From positions 5,580,001 through 5,644,000 of the forward strand of contig OY755177.1 in NCBI GenBank assembly GCA_963576735.1: 64,000 bases of DNA, given 5' to 3'. Position 1 is the stretch's first letter, and every line of letters starts with the position of its first letter. This DNA comes from Bedellia somnulentella (lineage: Eukaryota; Arthropoda; Insecta; Lepidoptera; Bedelliidae). Below the pieces are notes generated by a model. That model saw only the letters and a program-made list of their open reading frames with translations, had not been told where the DNA came from and made no database searches. Positions 23,044-36,800 of this stretch are shown one piece after another. Both the position numbers and the translations under genes were made by a program.

Positions 23044-23381
23044 AATATGCCTGCAAGCAGTGTCTAAGATCGTCTTTGTCCCGAATGTCGCCATATCGGC
23101 GGCGAAGTTCCTCTCATAAGATAAGACACGCTCACCGTACAACTTTACACGGAGGAACTATGGACAAGATAGCTTCCTAGCTTCGCAGATACATTAAAAT
23201 ATAATACATTTTCAACTTTTAATGGAAACGTTCTCGGCATTTCAGTATTTCTAAACAAAAACTAATTTGCGATTTAGTTTGTTTCAGCGCAAGTGTGATT
23301 AGGTACGGGTTTCTAACCAATCGAACACTTTGTAAGCTAAATTCATTTCTATTAAACTTATGTGTTACGAGTATCATTAAA

Positions 23382-23528
23382 TCTATACTTATAATAAATC
23401 TGTAGAGAGGTCAATTCTGTACATGAAATATATTTTCAAAATAACTATCAGGGGGTGATTAGTGATCGATACTGATGCCAAAAATGCATTCAGTAAAATT
23501 TTTGTCTGTCTGTCTGTCTGTCTGTCTT

Positions 23529-23574
<46 letters not shown>

Positions 23575-24392
23575 GGTTTGTATGTTCCTTATGGAAACAA
23601 AAACTACTCGACGAATTTTAACGAAACTTGGTACAATTATTCTTCATACTCCTGGACAGGTTTTTGTATACTTTCCAGCAGAGTAGTAAAGGGGAATTTT
23701 GGGAAATTTTGGGAAAACGGGAGAAGTTACTCCATTTTTTAAGTTTCCGTCGCGTGTGCAGCCTTAATGGTTAAACTTACATAGAAATCATGTATGACGG
23801 AAATATTCTTCATAAAATTATCTAAAAAAAAATCCTCAACAGTTTATGTCTATCTTTTACGGTTGACTCACAATAACACGTGTAATTCCTGATAGCTTAG
23901 CAGTTCGGAACATTATGATTATATTTGTTTACTCTTACGTTTGTAAACCTCTCACTCATCTCTAATTTAAAAAAGGTAACATTATTACCTATTCAATAAA
24001 AAAAGAATCATAGAAATCGATAGAGAAACACCGAAATTATACAGAAAATAAGCCATCGCGCCCGTGACCAAAACCAAATCTTTACAAATTTACATATAAC
24101 ATACTAGATGGCGCCAGTAGTTGCATCCTACATCACGTAATGATTTATTTTGTAGATTGTTATAAACACTTCATAGCGTTTTATTCCAAAATTTGCTATT
24201 AAACGGAAATACTGAACCGTTCATTAAAGCGCATTCAAAATCACCAAACTACACTGTTTAAGGAGTGCTATTAATTTAATAAATTGAAAACATTGCGCTG
24301 AATTTCACAATGCTTGAGCAGTGACTGAAGAAAGAAACCTCAGATATTTAAAAAAACAACGCTACCCGTGCGAAGCTGGGACGATCCACTAG
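23382..24392 (+). mobile_element. ~1-kb Helitron-like element with GTCT microsatellite
   Basis: It starts TCTATACTTATAATAAATC after an A and ends ACGATCCACTAG before a T. A (GTCT)n tract of about 75 bases at 23503-23577 gives spurious Cys-Leu-Ser-Val reading frames. An almost identical copy lies inverted at 58768-59766. No replicase is encoded. Confidence 0.75.
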
Positions 24393-24428
24393 TTAAATAA
24401 TAAAACAATATAATATAACCTCCATACC

Positions 24429-24541
24429 ATACCATCTTTTCCCAACTAAAATTTCCAAAAGTGGCTGAAGATTTTTTTTATTCGTTAGGTCTGGCTACCC
24501 CTTCTAGGGATCTATAGCCGTGAGTATATGTATGTATGTAT
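24429..24541 (+). mobile_element. 5'-truncated SINE-A
   Basis: Contains CATCTTTTCCCAACT through GCCGTGAGTATATG and TATG repeats. The truncation at the head end is what LINE-type reverse transcription produces. Confidence 0.7.
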
Positions 24542-24699
24542 AATATATCTCATTGTGTAAGATTAGACAGAGCTGTAGGTTTTATATATTCCTCCTACTG
24601 CTTGATGTATTAACTACTTCAAAATCCTTTATCGATTTTTGGGAGATAAGAACTCAATAAATGGTCGTTGGAGATGTTTTAGGCCCTAGATCCCTTACC

Positions 24700-25080
24700 C
24701 TGAGTTTATAAACATAAACATAAACGTTCACGCCGTTTTATCCCCGAAGGGGTTGGCAGAGGTACCAATACTCCTGAACTCACATGGCAAGCGCCATCTA
24801 GTTTCCAGAGAAGGTACCCACGTTTTGCTTAGACAGTGTACTCACGTGATAGGGGGCAGGCCTATCGCCGTTTTGTACGAATACACTGTCACATGACTAA
24901 GTACAACTCAGCCATGTGGGTTTCCTCACGATGTTTTCCCTCACCGTTAGCAACCATGATAAATTAACCACACATATTTAGAAAAGACAAATTGGTGTAG
25001 GCCCGTCCCAGGATTGGAACTCACGCCCTTCTGTTTTTCGGGCGGGTGTTCTTACCCACTGGACTATCATGTCGATATCT
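24700..25080 (-). mobile_element. SINE-B with tRNA-like head
   Basis: On the minus strand the head reads GATAGTCCAGTGGGTAAGAA (A box) then GTGAGTTCCAATCCTGGG (B box). The body contains GACAGTGTATTCGTAC and AGACAGTGTACTC in reverse. The tail ends GGCGTGAACGTTTATG with TTTATG repeats. It is the most complete of about six pieces of this family here. Confidence 0.7.
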
Positions 25081-25204
25081 ACTCCGTTTAATCAAACAGG
25101 GCAATCTAATAATTTCATTATATCAATAGAACTTTATGACATATACAGTTTACACCATGTTTGGTAAGAATATCGATATCTCTATTCTAAAGCGACACTG
25201 TACA

Positions 25205-26702
25205 TCCATACTAATAATAATAATATTATAAATGGGAAAGTGAGTTTGTTTGTTTGTTTGTTCCGCTTTCACGCCGTAAATACTGAACCGATTGCTTTGA
25301 AATTTTTCAGACGTGTAGTTAGAAGTCTAAATTAAATAATAGGGTACTTTTTATCCCGGAAAAAATATGTTCCCACGGGAAATCAAAAATATTGTTTGCT
25401 TACTAAATGCATTGGAGATGGCGCTGTGTATCGTTTAAAACAACGTAAAATATTGTAAACTAATATAAAAATCAAAATTTAGAAGCTTAATGGTACGGTA
25501 ATGCATCCCCGAAAATAAGGAACTCCCGAGCCATGATGTACTATTTTTTTATCGTATACTTTTTTTTTTACATCTACTTATATTGCAAACGAATATTAAC
25601 ATGTAAATATAGAAACTAAATGAAACGACGACGATTCCTTGAAACTAAGGAATCCGCAAGAGTTCTCATAGGAACATCAAAAAACCTTAACTCATATATG
25701 GCTCAAAATATTGCAGCGATTATTTTTATCATCGATGGAATTCACATCAGACACTTTGTTAATGTTCATTTTGGAAAGATGAAGGGGTTTCATCAATTTA
25801 AATGACAAATTTGTTTATCAATAGTAAGACTAATGTGAAATAAAGCGTAATAAAAATTTGACACCGCCCCGGTAACGTCTCCGTGGCGTAGCGGTATAAC
25901 TAACTACTATGAATATTTAATTAGAACTATTATGAATCAATCGTCCCGGGTTCGTATCTCAGGTAATTCAAGCTTTTTGTAAAAAAAATTTTTGTCAGCT
26001 TAAAATAACACTATATATAATAATAACAAGCACTATCCCTTCAATTTAGCGATTATTTTGGAAGGAGATCCACCACTAATCATCCCTATATTGCCGAGCA
26101 ATCGCTGCGAGCTCTCCCACTATCACCAACGGTCAGTGTAGGGGGCAGCACCGGGCCGTCGCCGCAGCGCCAAACTACTATCCGTATCTGTACTTACTAA
26201 AGATATTCTCATTTCTGAACATAAAAACTTGGTATGTTTGTTTCATGATTCTTATGAACAATTAAAAAGGAATTTTTGGAACTCATCCCCTAACGGGTTG
26301 ATATAGCAAATGAAAGTTAATATAGAGTTTTTTTACATTTTATAATAAAACTTGGTGCGATTGAATTTATGAAATCCAACTATCAATCATTCATGAATAT
26401 ATGCTAACAACCATAAATTCCATAAAAGGGTGGCCATAGCTTCGGAGATACTAATTCTTCATCCAATTTTGGAAATATATTGATAAAAGATAGGTTAATA
26501 AAGGTTGTTAGTGATGGGTCACAAACTGCATCGCCCAACAATCACTTAAAAAGCCTCAATGTCCTTTATGTCATTTACAACGCCCGCGGGATTATAAATA
26601 TAAAAAACAGAAGTTGAGACAGTGTTTCGGTATTTTGGTATTATGTAAACTGGATGCAAAAAATGAAGTCCACGCGGACGAAGTCGCGGGGCAAAAAGCT
26701 AG
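25205..26702 (+). mobile_element. Helitron-like region, composite
   Basis: Starts TCCATACTAATAATAATAAT after an A and ends CTAG before a T (26699-26702). Positions 25205-25440 resemble the Lep1-like element at 16427. Positions 25873-26702 repeat the composite at 1781-2723: tRNA-like head TGGCGTAGCGGTATAAC, shared body GGTCAGTGTAGGGGGCAGCA, decayed SINE-A (26395-26580), and hairpin end CGCGGACGAAGTCGCG. It may be one element or one inserted in another. Confidence 0.55.
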
Positions 26703-27756
26703 TTATTTTATAAATGAATTAAAGAGTTTCATTTTTCACACATGTAACAATGGTGTTTCCGGAGCGTACGGACACTTCTAAGAACACATAGTAGTTCACG
26801 TGATACTTGGTAACATGATAAGGGTATGCATTTGTTTGTCACGTGAAAAGTAAACCATAGGCATTTTATATTGATGCTTGTAAATTAAATGTAGCACATA
26901 AGACCCTTTCTTTAATTAACATATTGTTAAAATTTCCACTTTCTAGTATGACAATATCCAAAAAAAAACTCATTTTTTAGATCAAAGTTAAGAAATGTTA
27001 AAAGAATAAAAATAATAATCAGAAGAGGTTCGTGCTAGGCAGTTTCCTTTAGACTTATATGGGAAATTTTAACGGGTGATCATTGCTCAATAGTAAAATT
27101 TATACGAAACATCTCTCCGTCACAACCTGGTTCTTGATATCTTTGACCATCTTGCATAATTTGGTTAAGGTCAGATATACCGTTTTGAGGATTAAAACAC
27201 AACTAAATAATATTCGGCAAAAAGTGACACAAGATTGTGTTTACACATATATGTACTTGGAGTGTGCATCGTTAAGTGAACACAAAATAATTAGCAACTC
27301 AATAACAATGACATAAAACATATGATTTACTTACAACAATGAACAAATTTTATGTTAATATTAAAATGTTATGTTTGTCATATGCAACTAAATGGATATT
27401 ACACAAGTAATATCAATTCTATAAATTGCCAACAGTTTCTTATTTACAATACAATATTTAATATACAATCAAACACCTTTTTACTTTTTTCCCTATCAAG
27501 GTGAGGTAAAATTTATTAGTCGAAACTATTTGATTTATCTACCTTTACAAGGATTAAGTGTCGCTAACTTGGCGATAGTTAAGAGTGTTATCTACACTCT
27601 TTCACGGGGAAAGCTCTTCCCTTTTATCTAAATTGGTCTGCTACCAATAAAGATTCGTCGAGGAAATGTCGTAAAGTATCTACCCCATACGCTTCATTAT
27701 GGGACAAGTTTCAGATATGATGGAACCGTTTTATTGTCCACAACCGATGTAGATCT

Positions 27757-27796
27757 CTATCTGTAATAGAATTTTGTCTCTCTGTATTACAGATAG
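27757..27796. repeat. Hairpin, 12-bp perfect stem
   Basis: CTATCTGTAATA and TATTACAGATAG are exact inverted copies around a 16-base loop. The stem is too short for a typical microRNA precursor and the flanks do not pair well. Confidence 0.45.
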
Positions 27797-29449
27797 GTCA
27801 TTCATGGTGCTTCGTTAGAGTTCAACTTGCTTCACTTTATTTCTCTTTACCTATGTCAGATTTTCTTTGGACAATAAATAAAATGTTTTATATTACTAGT
27901 TCGTACTAAAACAAAATAATTAAATATCCGGTATTTTCTTTTTTCCTTTTTACATTAATATTAATTATTCACAAATGTTAAGTGTAATCTACTATTCCAT
28001 TATAATTTCTTGCGTTTCGGCAGACTCTAATGTTACTTTAGTTAGTTGACAAATGGGTTAATAAATTATGGCCACCGAAACTTAGCTATCAAAATCTACG
28101 CTTACAAACGCATAACTGTCTCTCTCGCTCCAATAGAAATTGGATTTAGTGCGATGGAGTAACATAAATTTTATCTTAATTGAATTAGTCATAAAAATTG
28201 AAAGTTTCTTCGTTTCCAGGGCCGCACTTTACTGACTAGTTTTAATCCATTCTCCTCTGAAGGGAACTTTTAATTTATCGTGAGTGCTAAGTTCGGTTCG
28301 ACTGTTTTCTACGAAAGTTTGCCCTCGTTCCTTTGTCCATGTAACGGATTCTATTGACATTTAGCTCATCTGATTTTACTACACTATGAAGGTATCTTCT
28401 GTTCACTTTCATGTATTTATCTTTTAATGATAATTAATGTAAATTACCTAATTATTAAATTATAGCATTGGAAGCTGTGTCATTTTAGTAACTTTTATAA
28501 TGTAAGTATTATCTATCATTCAACAAATACTGTATTATTATCTTTTAAAAATAGTAAAATCAAGCTTGTTTAATGATACTTTTGTTAAATTTTTTTTTCA
28601 TGAAAGATAGAAGTTACGGTTTATGATTAAATATTCAAAAATAATTTCAGAAGCTTACCCTATGTCACTTTTTACGACACCTGCGGGAAAAACTTCAAAA
28701 TACACTAAAGATTTTAAAAAAAATATCCCAATTTTAAAAATATGTATAGAAAAGTATTGCTCACATAGGTACTATAATATTATTTTCTCACCGATTGTGC
28801 AATACTCATGTAATTGACAAAGTACTCAATTATGATAAGTCAACTTTTGACTCCCATAAATCAGCTAAGCATAAATATTCTCGTCTGACATTGTTACGTA
28901 GCTAGAATTTTATACGACAAAACTATGTCAATCTAACTTTTAAGATTATCACTTCCCCCGTTCGCCTACTACTGCCAGTTACCTGCTCAGACCAGGGTTG
29001 TCTCTTTGGGGGAAATACTATGTACATTTTTCTAATTGGAAAACTGGTTTGTTTAACGAACGGGTGGAAATTTTATTGTACATTTACGATTTTAATTCAT
29101 TACAGTTAAAAATGACAAAAAAAAATAAGTTATTTATTTAGTAAGGACATAAATTACAGTTGCAACTAATCTATTATCAGCTCTTAACATTCACAGAAAA
29201 AACGAAGCAAATGATTATGGGTTTGTTGCGAAAGAATTTGGAATTAGGTTAATTTAAAAAAAAAAAAGTTAAGAAAATAGTTCAGACTACTCGTGCATAT
29301 CCGTAAGGCTAGCTTTTCTCAAGAAAATTACTGTATATATGTGTAACAAGGATACACTCATCTTTTTAAAATAATATTTCCTATCACAAATTGAATTGCC
29401 ACTTTCATACTATTCAATGAAAAGTTTAGAAAGCCCGTATGTGAGGAAC

Positions 29450-29560
29450 AGCCCTGCCGCGGCGTGGCGTCACGGTGGCGCGCTCCACCCTCGCTGGAAA
29501 AAAACTGCAAGTCGGTGGGAGGCAGAACATTCAAATTTATCGATTGTCCCACGCGCCTCA
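29450..29560. promoter_or_regulatory. GC-rich CpG-bearing patch in foxo upstream region
   Basis: CCGCGGCGTGGCGTCACGG and nearby GGCGCGCTCC contrast sharply with the AT-rich surroundings, and no repeat copy was noticed. It could be an alternative promoter, a noncoding 5' exon or an enhancer. There is no direct evidence for any of these. Confidence 0.2.
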
Positions 29561-31699
29561 TTACTACATCCCTCAAAACTTCCTAACTCCTCTTAGCCCT
29601 TTAAGACGCTGATATTACCACATAACTTTTTATTCGAAGCGTCCTTTTTTCATCCCCGATTATTATTACTGGACGTTAAACTTTAAGTGCTAGTCGGCTA
29701 ACTTTCGATGTCTTCGTGATTTACGAGTAGACGTTTCGAACTGTTTTATCGAGCATAAACGTGCGCCTTACCCCCGTTCCATCGCTACTTGTTGAGAATC
29801 TCGAAGGTCGTTACCAAAAAATAATAGCTGAATAACTTAGGAAAGTTAGTGGGTCACACTTTATTATCAATCTAGTAAAAGTAATGCGATCGTAAAGTTC
29901 AATAATTGAACACAAAAAAGCTATGGTTTTTGAATTGAAAAGTAGGTCATGGAGTTGCCGAAAGGAGGAGGAAGAGAGTTGGAAGTAATCTGAAATAGTG
30001 TTAAGTGAGAGCGCGTGAGGGTAATATATCTCATGTAGGAAGGAACGATGTCGTCGAACAGTAGTTTCGTTTGTGCGGTGGGGTGCGGGGGTGAGGGCAA
30101 TGATCCATTAATCTGGCAGAAGCCCATGTGGCGCCAGTGATGTACCTGGCGACGCGCGGACGACTGCCTAACCCGCTCATCATTTATATCAATGCACTAA
30201 TACCTGAAAAGCATTTGCAGGCCGTCATATCGAAATTGACACTGTTAATAAAATCAGATTTTATCTAATAGCAAACAGTTGACGTTTTAACCTAGTAAAA
30301 ACCTGTCAAATAAATGCAATGCAACTTTTACTAACACTATCATTAGGTTGGCTTCTACGGGTTCATAAAATGCATGCAGTCAAAATATCAACTTAGTTAT
30401 AATTTTAAGCTTCTTATGACTTACAAGGAAATATTTCTTTATAAAAACCATACAGAATATTCCGGAAGAAATATTCCTTAAGTTTTCCGGGTATTCATTC
30501 GACCGTGCCATATGTAATGTGCGATGTTTCTTTTGACTCGGCTTACTACGACTCATTTGAATAGTAAGTATCTTTTTGGTGCTTTACATATACGTATATG
30601 CATATAAAATAGTCCAAGATGTACTTGCTATTGCAGCCTTTATGTGGTGTATTGATAAAATTTGCGATTATATCCATCTTTGACATTTTGACTTTTACCA
30701 GTCATTCACTCAGTCGTAGAAGTTTTAGATTTCTGATAGCATTGTAACTCTTTTATTCAAATATATTTAAATATTATTCTATACAATGTTCCTCAAGTAG
30801 AACAATTGCCTCGTCTATAGAACGCGATTGATGGGGACTATGATGTTTATCTCTTAGGAACTCTTAGAGGCACGAACTATTTTCAGTATTTTTTTTCTAC
30901 CTACTTTATCAATTAGCCTTGGTTCCTTTATTTTTGTAACATTATAGTAAGATTGACAAGGACAGTATTCCTATTAAATCAATTGTGCTAAAATTGGGTA
31001 ACAACAACAAACTGAAGGACAAAGTAAATAAATGCGCCATTATCAGATTGAATTGGTAGTTATCAGTCAAGGGTTCTGATTCCAGAAAAGATAAAGACGA
31101 ACGAATAGACACGGGTCCCGCAAATCAGCAGTTTTCTTGAGAAATTGCCTTTTTATGTGGTCCGCTGTCAAATTGGGATGCAAACGCATGCACCGCTTCT
31201 CTCCATTCTCTCTATTCTACAAACACTGCGCGTATATCACTCTGCGAATTGACATATTGCACTCTCGAGCTATAAAGTTTCGCCACCGACGAAAACTTTA
31301 CCTGGAATATTTACCTCCGATATTCTTCTTTTCCGGACATAGATAGCACAAGCTTCTTGACGAGTGAAAAGTTTTATTGCCATAGATAGGTCATGTTCGA
31401 GCCCGTCGAAGTTTTCACATAAATTGGCGGTCATTCGACGCAAATATGCTGACTGAGGCAGTAACAAATAAACTAAGTTGGGTTGTTATAGCTATGATAC
31501 GTAGCTTCGTTGATACTTGGCTATAAGATTAAGTTTATGGTAAAGGCTGCTGAGATTATATCACTTCTTCTTCACGGTTTATGTCATGCTACTTTTTACT
31601 AGGTACTAAATTATGCATATTATACTACGAGCAATAAACTTGTTATAATATGAAATGTGTTTATCATAATTAGATTTTATTTTTGCACCTATCAATCTA

Positions 31700-31929
31700 T
31701 ACTACCAGTTATAAATCCGATAAAGGGGTGAGCTGCAGAGCTAAATTCCTTCAAATCTTTTGGAAGTAAAGAAAAGATTTTAATGTCAAAAAAACCAGGA
31801 TGGCTAGCGATGGATGGCAAACATCCAGTCGCATTTCCTAACACACAATCTCTTAAAAAGCCCCAAATTCTTAGTCACATACGACACCTAGTTAGACAAA
31901 CGAGTTAGTACTATTCTAAGCCGACACTA
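31700..31929 (-). mobile_element. SINE-A, diverged
   Basis: TATAAATCCGATAAAGGGG through CTAAGCCGACACTAA preserves family order with many substitutions. Confidence 0.6.
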
Positions 31930-33621
31930 ATTTGAGCTATTTATTATTCTGTTATAATTGTATCTTTTATTGTTCTTTAAATTTACTAACTCGACGACGT
32001 AGTCAGGATCGACGTCTGTCAGGAAAGAATACCCTAATCATTATTTAATTAGCAAATTTTCACGCGCGGAGAGGAACGTTTTTAGCAACAATGACGTGTT
32101 AAAAATGATTATTTTTTATGAGAATCGGCGATGCCATCCGCGATTACGTCTTGTTAGACGATTAATCTTGCCCCTTACAAATAATGGTTGAAGTGCTTGG
32201 GCGCACCATTGTACCGCGATCCCGGTATTTTTCTGTCTTACACAATACCATTAAGAAACTGCCACCGCTAGTTGGTATTTCACGGGTGTTTCTCACCATC
32301 TCATCGTCGGCCTATTGAGGCCTTACCCCCTTTAGCTTTCAATAGGTGTTTTCGTTTCTCTGCGGCGTAATATTCATCTAAGGATTTTTAAAATGATTTT
32401 CCGAAATCACTTAGCCCTCGATAGTTGTATGCATGAATTGGAACGTTTTAATTCTCCATCGTCACTCACTTTCAATGAGATCTTACTGAACGAATTTCTA
32501 TAGTCATTCTTCCTTTATTCTGTTTCTTATCCATTTATTGTTATAATAATTTTGTTTAGATTACTTAAAATGAATTTTCGTTTTTTACATATTTTTTTTT
32601 TGCAAATATTTAAATGCTTGTAGAATATACGTGGAGGCATTGGTCTCCAAATACTACTTTACAGAAACAAAATCTCAATTCGGTTCTTGATTGTTATCCA
32701 AATATTTAGATATACCAAAACCATATGAACACAACATATTATAAATAATACCTACGTAAAAAAATATTCAAGGCTACAAGTAAAAATTGGACCATAAATC
32801 TGCTATAATAATCACATAACCAGTTATGGGCTTTTTTGCTCCCATGGTGATTATGACGCGTCAATGAACGGTTCCAAAACCAAGTTATGTTCCGGGTCAA
32901 TAACCATGTTTCTAAGGGACAAAATACCGGTATATCAAGACGAGGCATACTTCTCCGAAAATCAGGAGCAAAAATCAGGATCATATCATTTGTAGTATGC
33001 AGTTATTAACTATTGTTTTATAATTCAGTAGGACAACTTCTTGAATCAGTGAAACTCGAAAACAACATGTCACTCATTAACTAATTGTGTACTGCATAAA
33101 TGTACTCTTTGGTGTTCTACTAAATATGCCCTAGCATTGCTACTTCGATGATAATGAATTTTGACTACTTCATTTCTTTCTTTATCAGAATTCGGCCTAA
33201 AATAATGAGTTGTACTATAACTGAAAGTAAATTAACATTCACATTTATAATATTAGTTACCATGTAGCATTGCCAAAATGATGAGTTTACCGAAATACAT
33301 AAAATTTTATTAAAACGAACCTCCGATAATTGAAATTTATTTTAGCTTCGATAATCAGTTTTAGCGGTTGCCGACCTATCCCACAGTAGTGTGGTTGAAA
33401 TAGCAAATACAATAGTTTCTAGTAAGATCGACATAATGCGAAAACATACTATTGTTCAGATAAGGGTTATCCAATCGTTTTGCAACGCAATTCTTTTAAT
33501 GCGTATGAAAATATTATGATTTGCATCACAGGAAATATTTTTTAAACTATAGTTGCTATGATTTTGTTTAAATTCGCGTGTTATTGTTAGTTTTGTTCTA
33601 TTACTTCTCTACACATAATCT
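31930..33621. other. Repeat-poor stretch, nothing coding recognised
   Basis: Contains a GC-richer single-copy segment around 32040-32240 (ACGCGCGGAGAGGAACG, GATGCCATCCGCGATTACG). No gene, RNA or complete mobile element was recognised. Confidence 0.5.
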
Positions 33622-33848
33622 ACATACATACATACATATACTCACGGCTATGAATCCCTAGAAGGGGTAGCCAGAGCTAAGAAATAAGAAATTCCTCAGC
33701 CACTTTTGGAAAGTTGAGTGAGGAAAAGATGTTGAAATAAAAGGTTGTTCGTGATGGGTCTCCCACCACATCGCCCAAAAATCCCTTAAAAGCCCCAATA
33801 CCGTTAGTCGCCTCTTACTTAAACCACCGGAAGAAATGGGGTAGTGCA
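33622..33848 (-). mobile_element. SINE-A lacking the extreme head
   Basis: CATA repeats and TACTCACGGC through GAAATGGGGTAGTGC. The last ~15 head bases are missing or altered. Confidence 0.75.
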
Positions 33849-36800
33849 CTTAGTCTACTACTATTACTACTTAATCTAGGTGCTCATTTAACAACATTTC
33901 CAAATGTAACTGTTAGTTGAGAGAATATTCAATTACGTTTCTAGTTAAGATAATTTAATTCCTTTAAAGACAAATAAGAATGTTTTGAAAATGTGACATG
34001 AACTATTGGACATGTCCTTGAGGGATTATTCAAATCTTCAAAATATGAGATTCAATCTCTAATCGTAGATTGGAAATTGAGACAACAATTAGTCCTAGAA
34101 GTCAAAATCAAGTTGACCAATTTAGCCCTTAATCAAAGAGGTCCGTAGTACTTTTTGCGCGTCATCATTATATTTCGTATACTACGTATATTTATACATG
34201 CTTTTGCTATTCAGGCAATACACAATATTGCTGAAGGTGTCATTTTTACATCTGTACTAATAGGAACAAAATCTAAATATCTCATGTTCTACTAAAATTA
34301 TAATGGTGAACCACAATATCTTTTCATACTTGCGTCGTCAATTTAAACTTTCGAAAACACGATTCAAATCACAACAATGAATAAAATAATTTTGTGAAGT
34401 CTCTCAAAGATTCTAATATTCAATTAGGAAAATATATTCTTGGTGAGGTATTTGATGACGACGCTTTTCGTGAATTCGCTATTAAGATGTTCATTTGACA
34501 TCAATTGTCTGACATTTTGTTGGAAAGTTTCGGGTTAAATAAAACAAATAACTTCTGAAATTATCAGGCTAACTTCAAGTTTAAGAGTTTGTTATGCATT
34601 TTAATGCTTTATTTCTTAAATTGTGACGCAGAAGACCATTTTTTTGAATAACTTGTTGTTTTATTATGTTTATATTATTTTATATAGTCAAATTTTACAC
34701 GACCTCGAATTCTCTCAAAAAAAGACTCTAAATTTGTTAAATGTAAGTGTGACAATTTTCGAACAATCTCAGCCGTCCAAAGTTCAGTGGCATTAATAAA
34801 TCGTAATATCCTCATCGAATCAAATCATGATGACACAATCGAGTTACGAATTTCAATGTTTTATTAACTTAAACTCGACTTCGGTGGATTAAGTGAATTT
34901 ATTTGTACTCGGTTATAGGTTCCGTGGAAAAGTCATCTTTCTAGCGTTTTGGTAAGTCGTATAATTAAATTTGTCACAGGCGGCTGACGGCGGGAATTTT
35001 ATTCGAAGTTTTCATGTCACGTTCTTGTTCGCACGCCCTTTTGTTAAGTACGCCACTTAATAGGAATTATGTATATTAGTAGATGTACTTAGATTTGTGG
35101 AATCCTGTCATCGTTGCCAGGGGTTTATCCAATATGTCCTCATTGCTTTACTGAGGAATATCGCTCTTATTTCATTGACGATAAGATTGTGAAAGAAAGT
35201 TTTTCAAATAACTGTTTTGTTTGATCGAATACTCTCATCTCATCACATTTCACCTACTTACATGCATAATATTCCCTGGATTATACTTGTAACATGCGTC
35301 GGTTTATTTCGTCACTTCTATCGGAAGTGTCGAAATGAACCGTTGTTTTTTAAGAACAAGGCTGTTTCTTCAATGGGTTCATTGATACAGAGGAAGATTA
35401 TCCAACGCCTGAATGTTTGTCGTACTAAAAACTCTTCATTCATAATTTTCAGTTAATTTTTTTATTCTGGTATATAGAGTAACTAATTCTGGATCTCTTG
35501 TCTCCTTTTTGGGATTTAGATATTTTAAAATGAAACCCCAATGACTTAGCTGATTTTATCTAAAAAAATAAATATCACTAAAGATATAAAAAATAGTGTA
35601 CTTAATTTCCATTTGAATATAACAAGAGAGAAAACTAAACGTAGGAGTTTAATAAGTAGGTCTCCATCAACCTTCACGCGTTATCGTTGGATGGAAATAT
35701 ACCACAATAATTTTAACTGCTTTATGTTCAATGTGACTTAATTTATCACAATAACTATTACTTATACAATTTGAAATTGCTACTAAAACTATACTGTGAA
35801 TGACCGTAACGATCATCAGAGAACCCTTACCTACCAATCTTTTATTTTTATTTTACTATATTTTACCTTATTTTTAGTCTCTTATTGGACATCCTAAAAG
35901 GGATAATGAGTTTCTTAATGGTCTGGTTACTTTTTGGGATTTATAGCCGTGCATATAAGTATTATATCGTAATTCTTGTTCTTCTTGTTTTAATGATAGA
36001 AAATATTTAACCTCAATCTTTTAAAATAATTTTGTGCGTTGTCATTCAACAATCTAATCATTGATAAATAAATTTATTTTATATTATATTTCGATGCCTA
36101 ATCTATCTTCTGAACTTTTAGTAGTTACTTACATGGCTATTGCTAGAAAACTATCTAGGAGATTTATGAATTTATAACATTTTAATATAAAAAAAACTTA
36201 TTTGTTATGAAAACTCTGAGTCAATCGATAGTATATCAATAAAAATATTTTAAAGAAGCACAGAAATACCCCAAATATAGAAACAAATGAACTGTTAAAT
36301 CATAAGCCATTACGTAACTCGACATAACGGGAGAGCTACAAATTCGACAAAATTTAAGTTCTATTCATCGGAGCATTAAAGGGGAATGTCGACGCGACGT
36401 AGACGGTTAATTCACCTCCTAAGGGTCGGCGTGGCGCCACCGATCCTGCCGTAGACAAATTTCTAAGTGTGAACAAAACTTCCCGCTGCCGAAGACATTT
36501 CCGTAAAAAAAACATTTTTGCTCATTTTCGACAAGTCTTCCTTCTTTTCTTCTTAATATGTAACTTTATTATTCTACGCAAAAAATCTTTACACACGTTT
36601 TAGTGCCTGTTATAGAAGAAAAAAATGCCCTGAAATTTTCTTGGCGCGAACATTTGCGGGCGCCTATACACACTTCTTTTTAAATGACCCTTTCAATACG
36701 AGCACAATCTCAACTGGTGCGTAGAGAAATACTGCCGCATAAACCATAATATATTCTGTTGAAAAAAAAGAAAACAGGTTGGTAAATTACAAGGAAAAAA

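Larger units (their letters stand above)
26703..31690. other. Repeat-poor stretch, probable foxo intron
   Basis: No gene or full transposon recognised. Short open frames here are AT-rich and unsupported. GC-richer patches stand out near 29450-29560 and 30040-30180, and a short hairpin near 27757-27796. Assignment to a foxo intron is inference from the missing 5' exon. Confidence 0.5.

Noticed and set aside
23462..23686. Frame with repeated Cys-Leu-Ser-Val
   Set aside because: It is the translation of a GTCT microsatellite in a Helitron-like element; the same occurs on the minus strand at 59402-59673.
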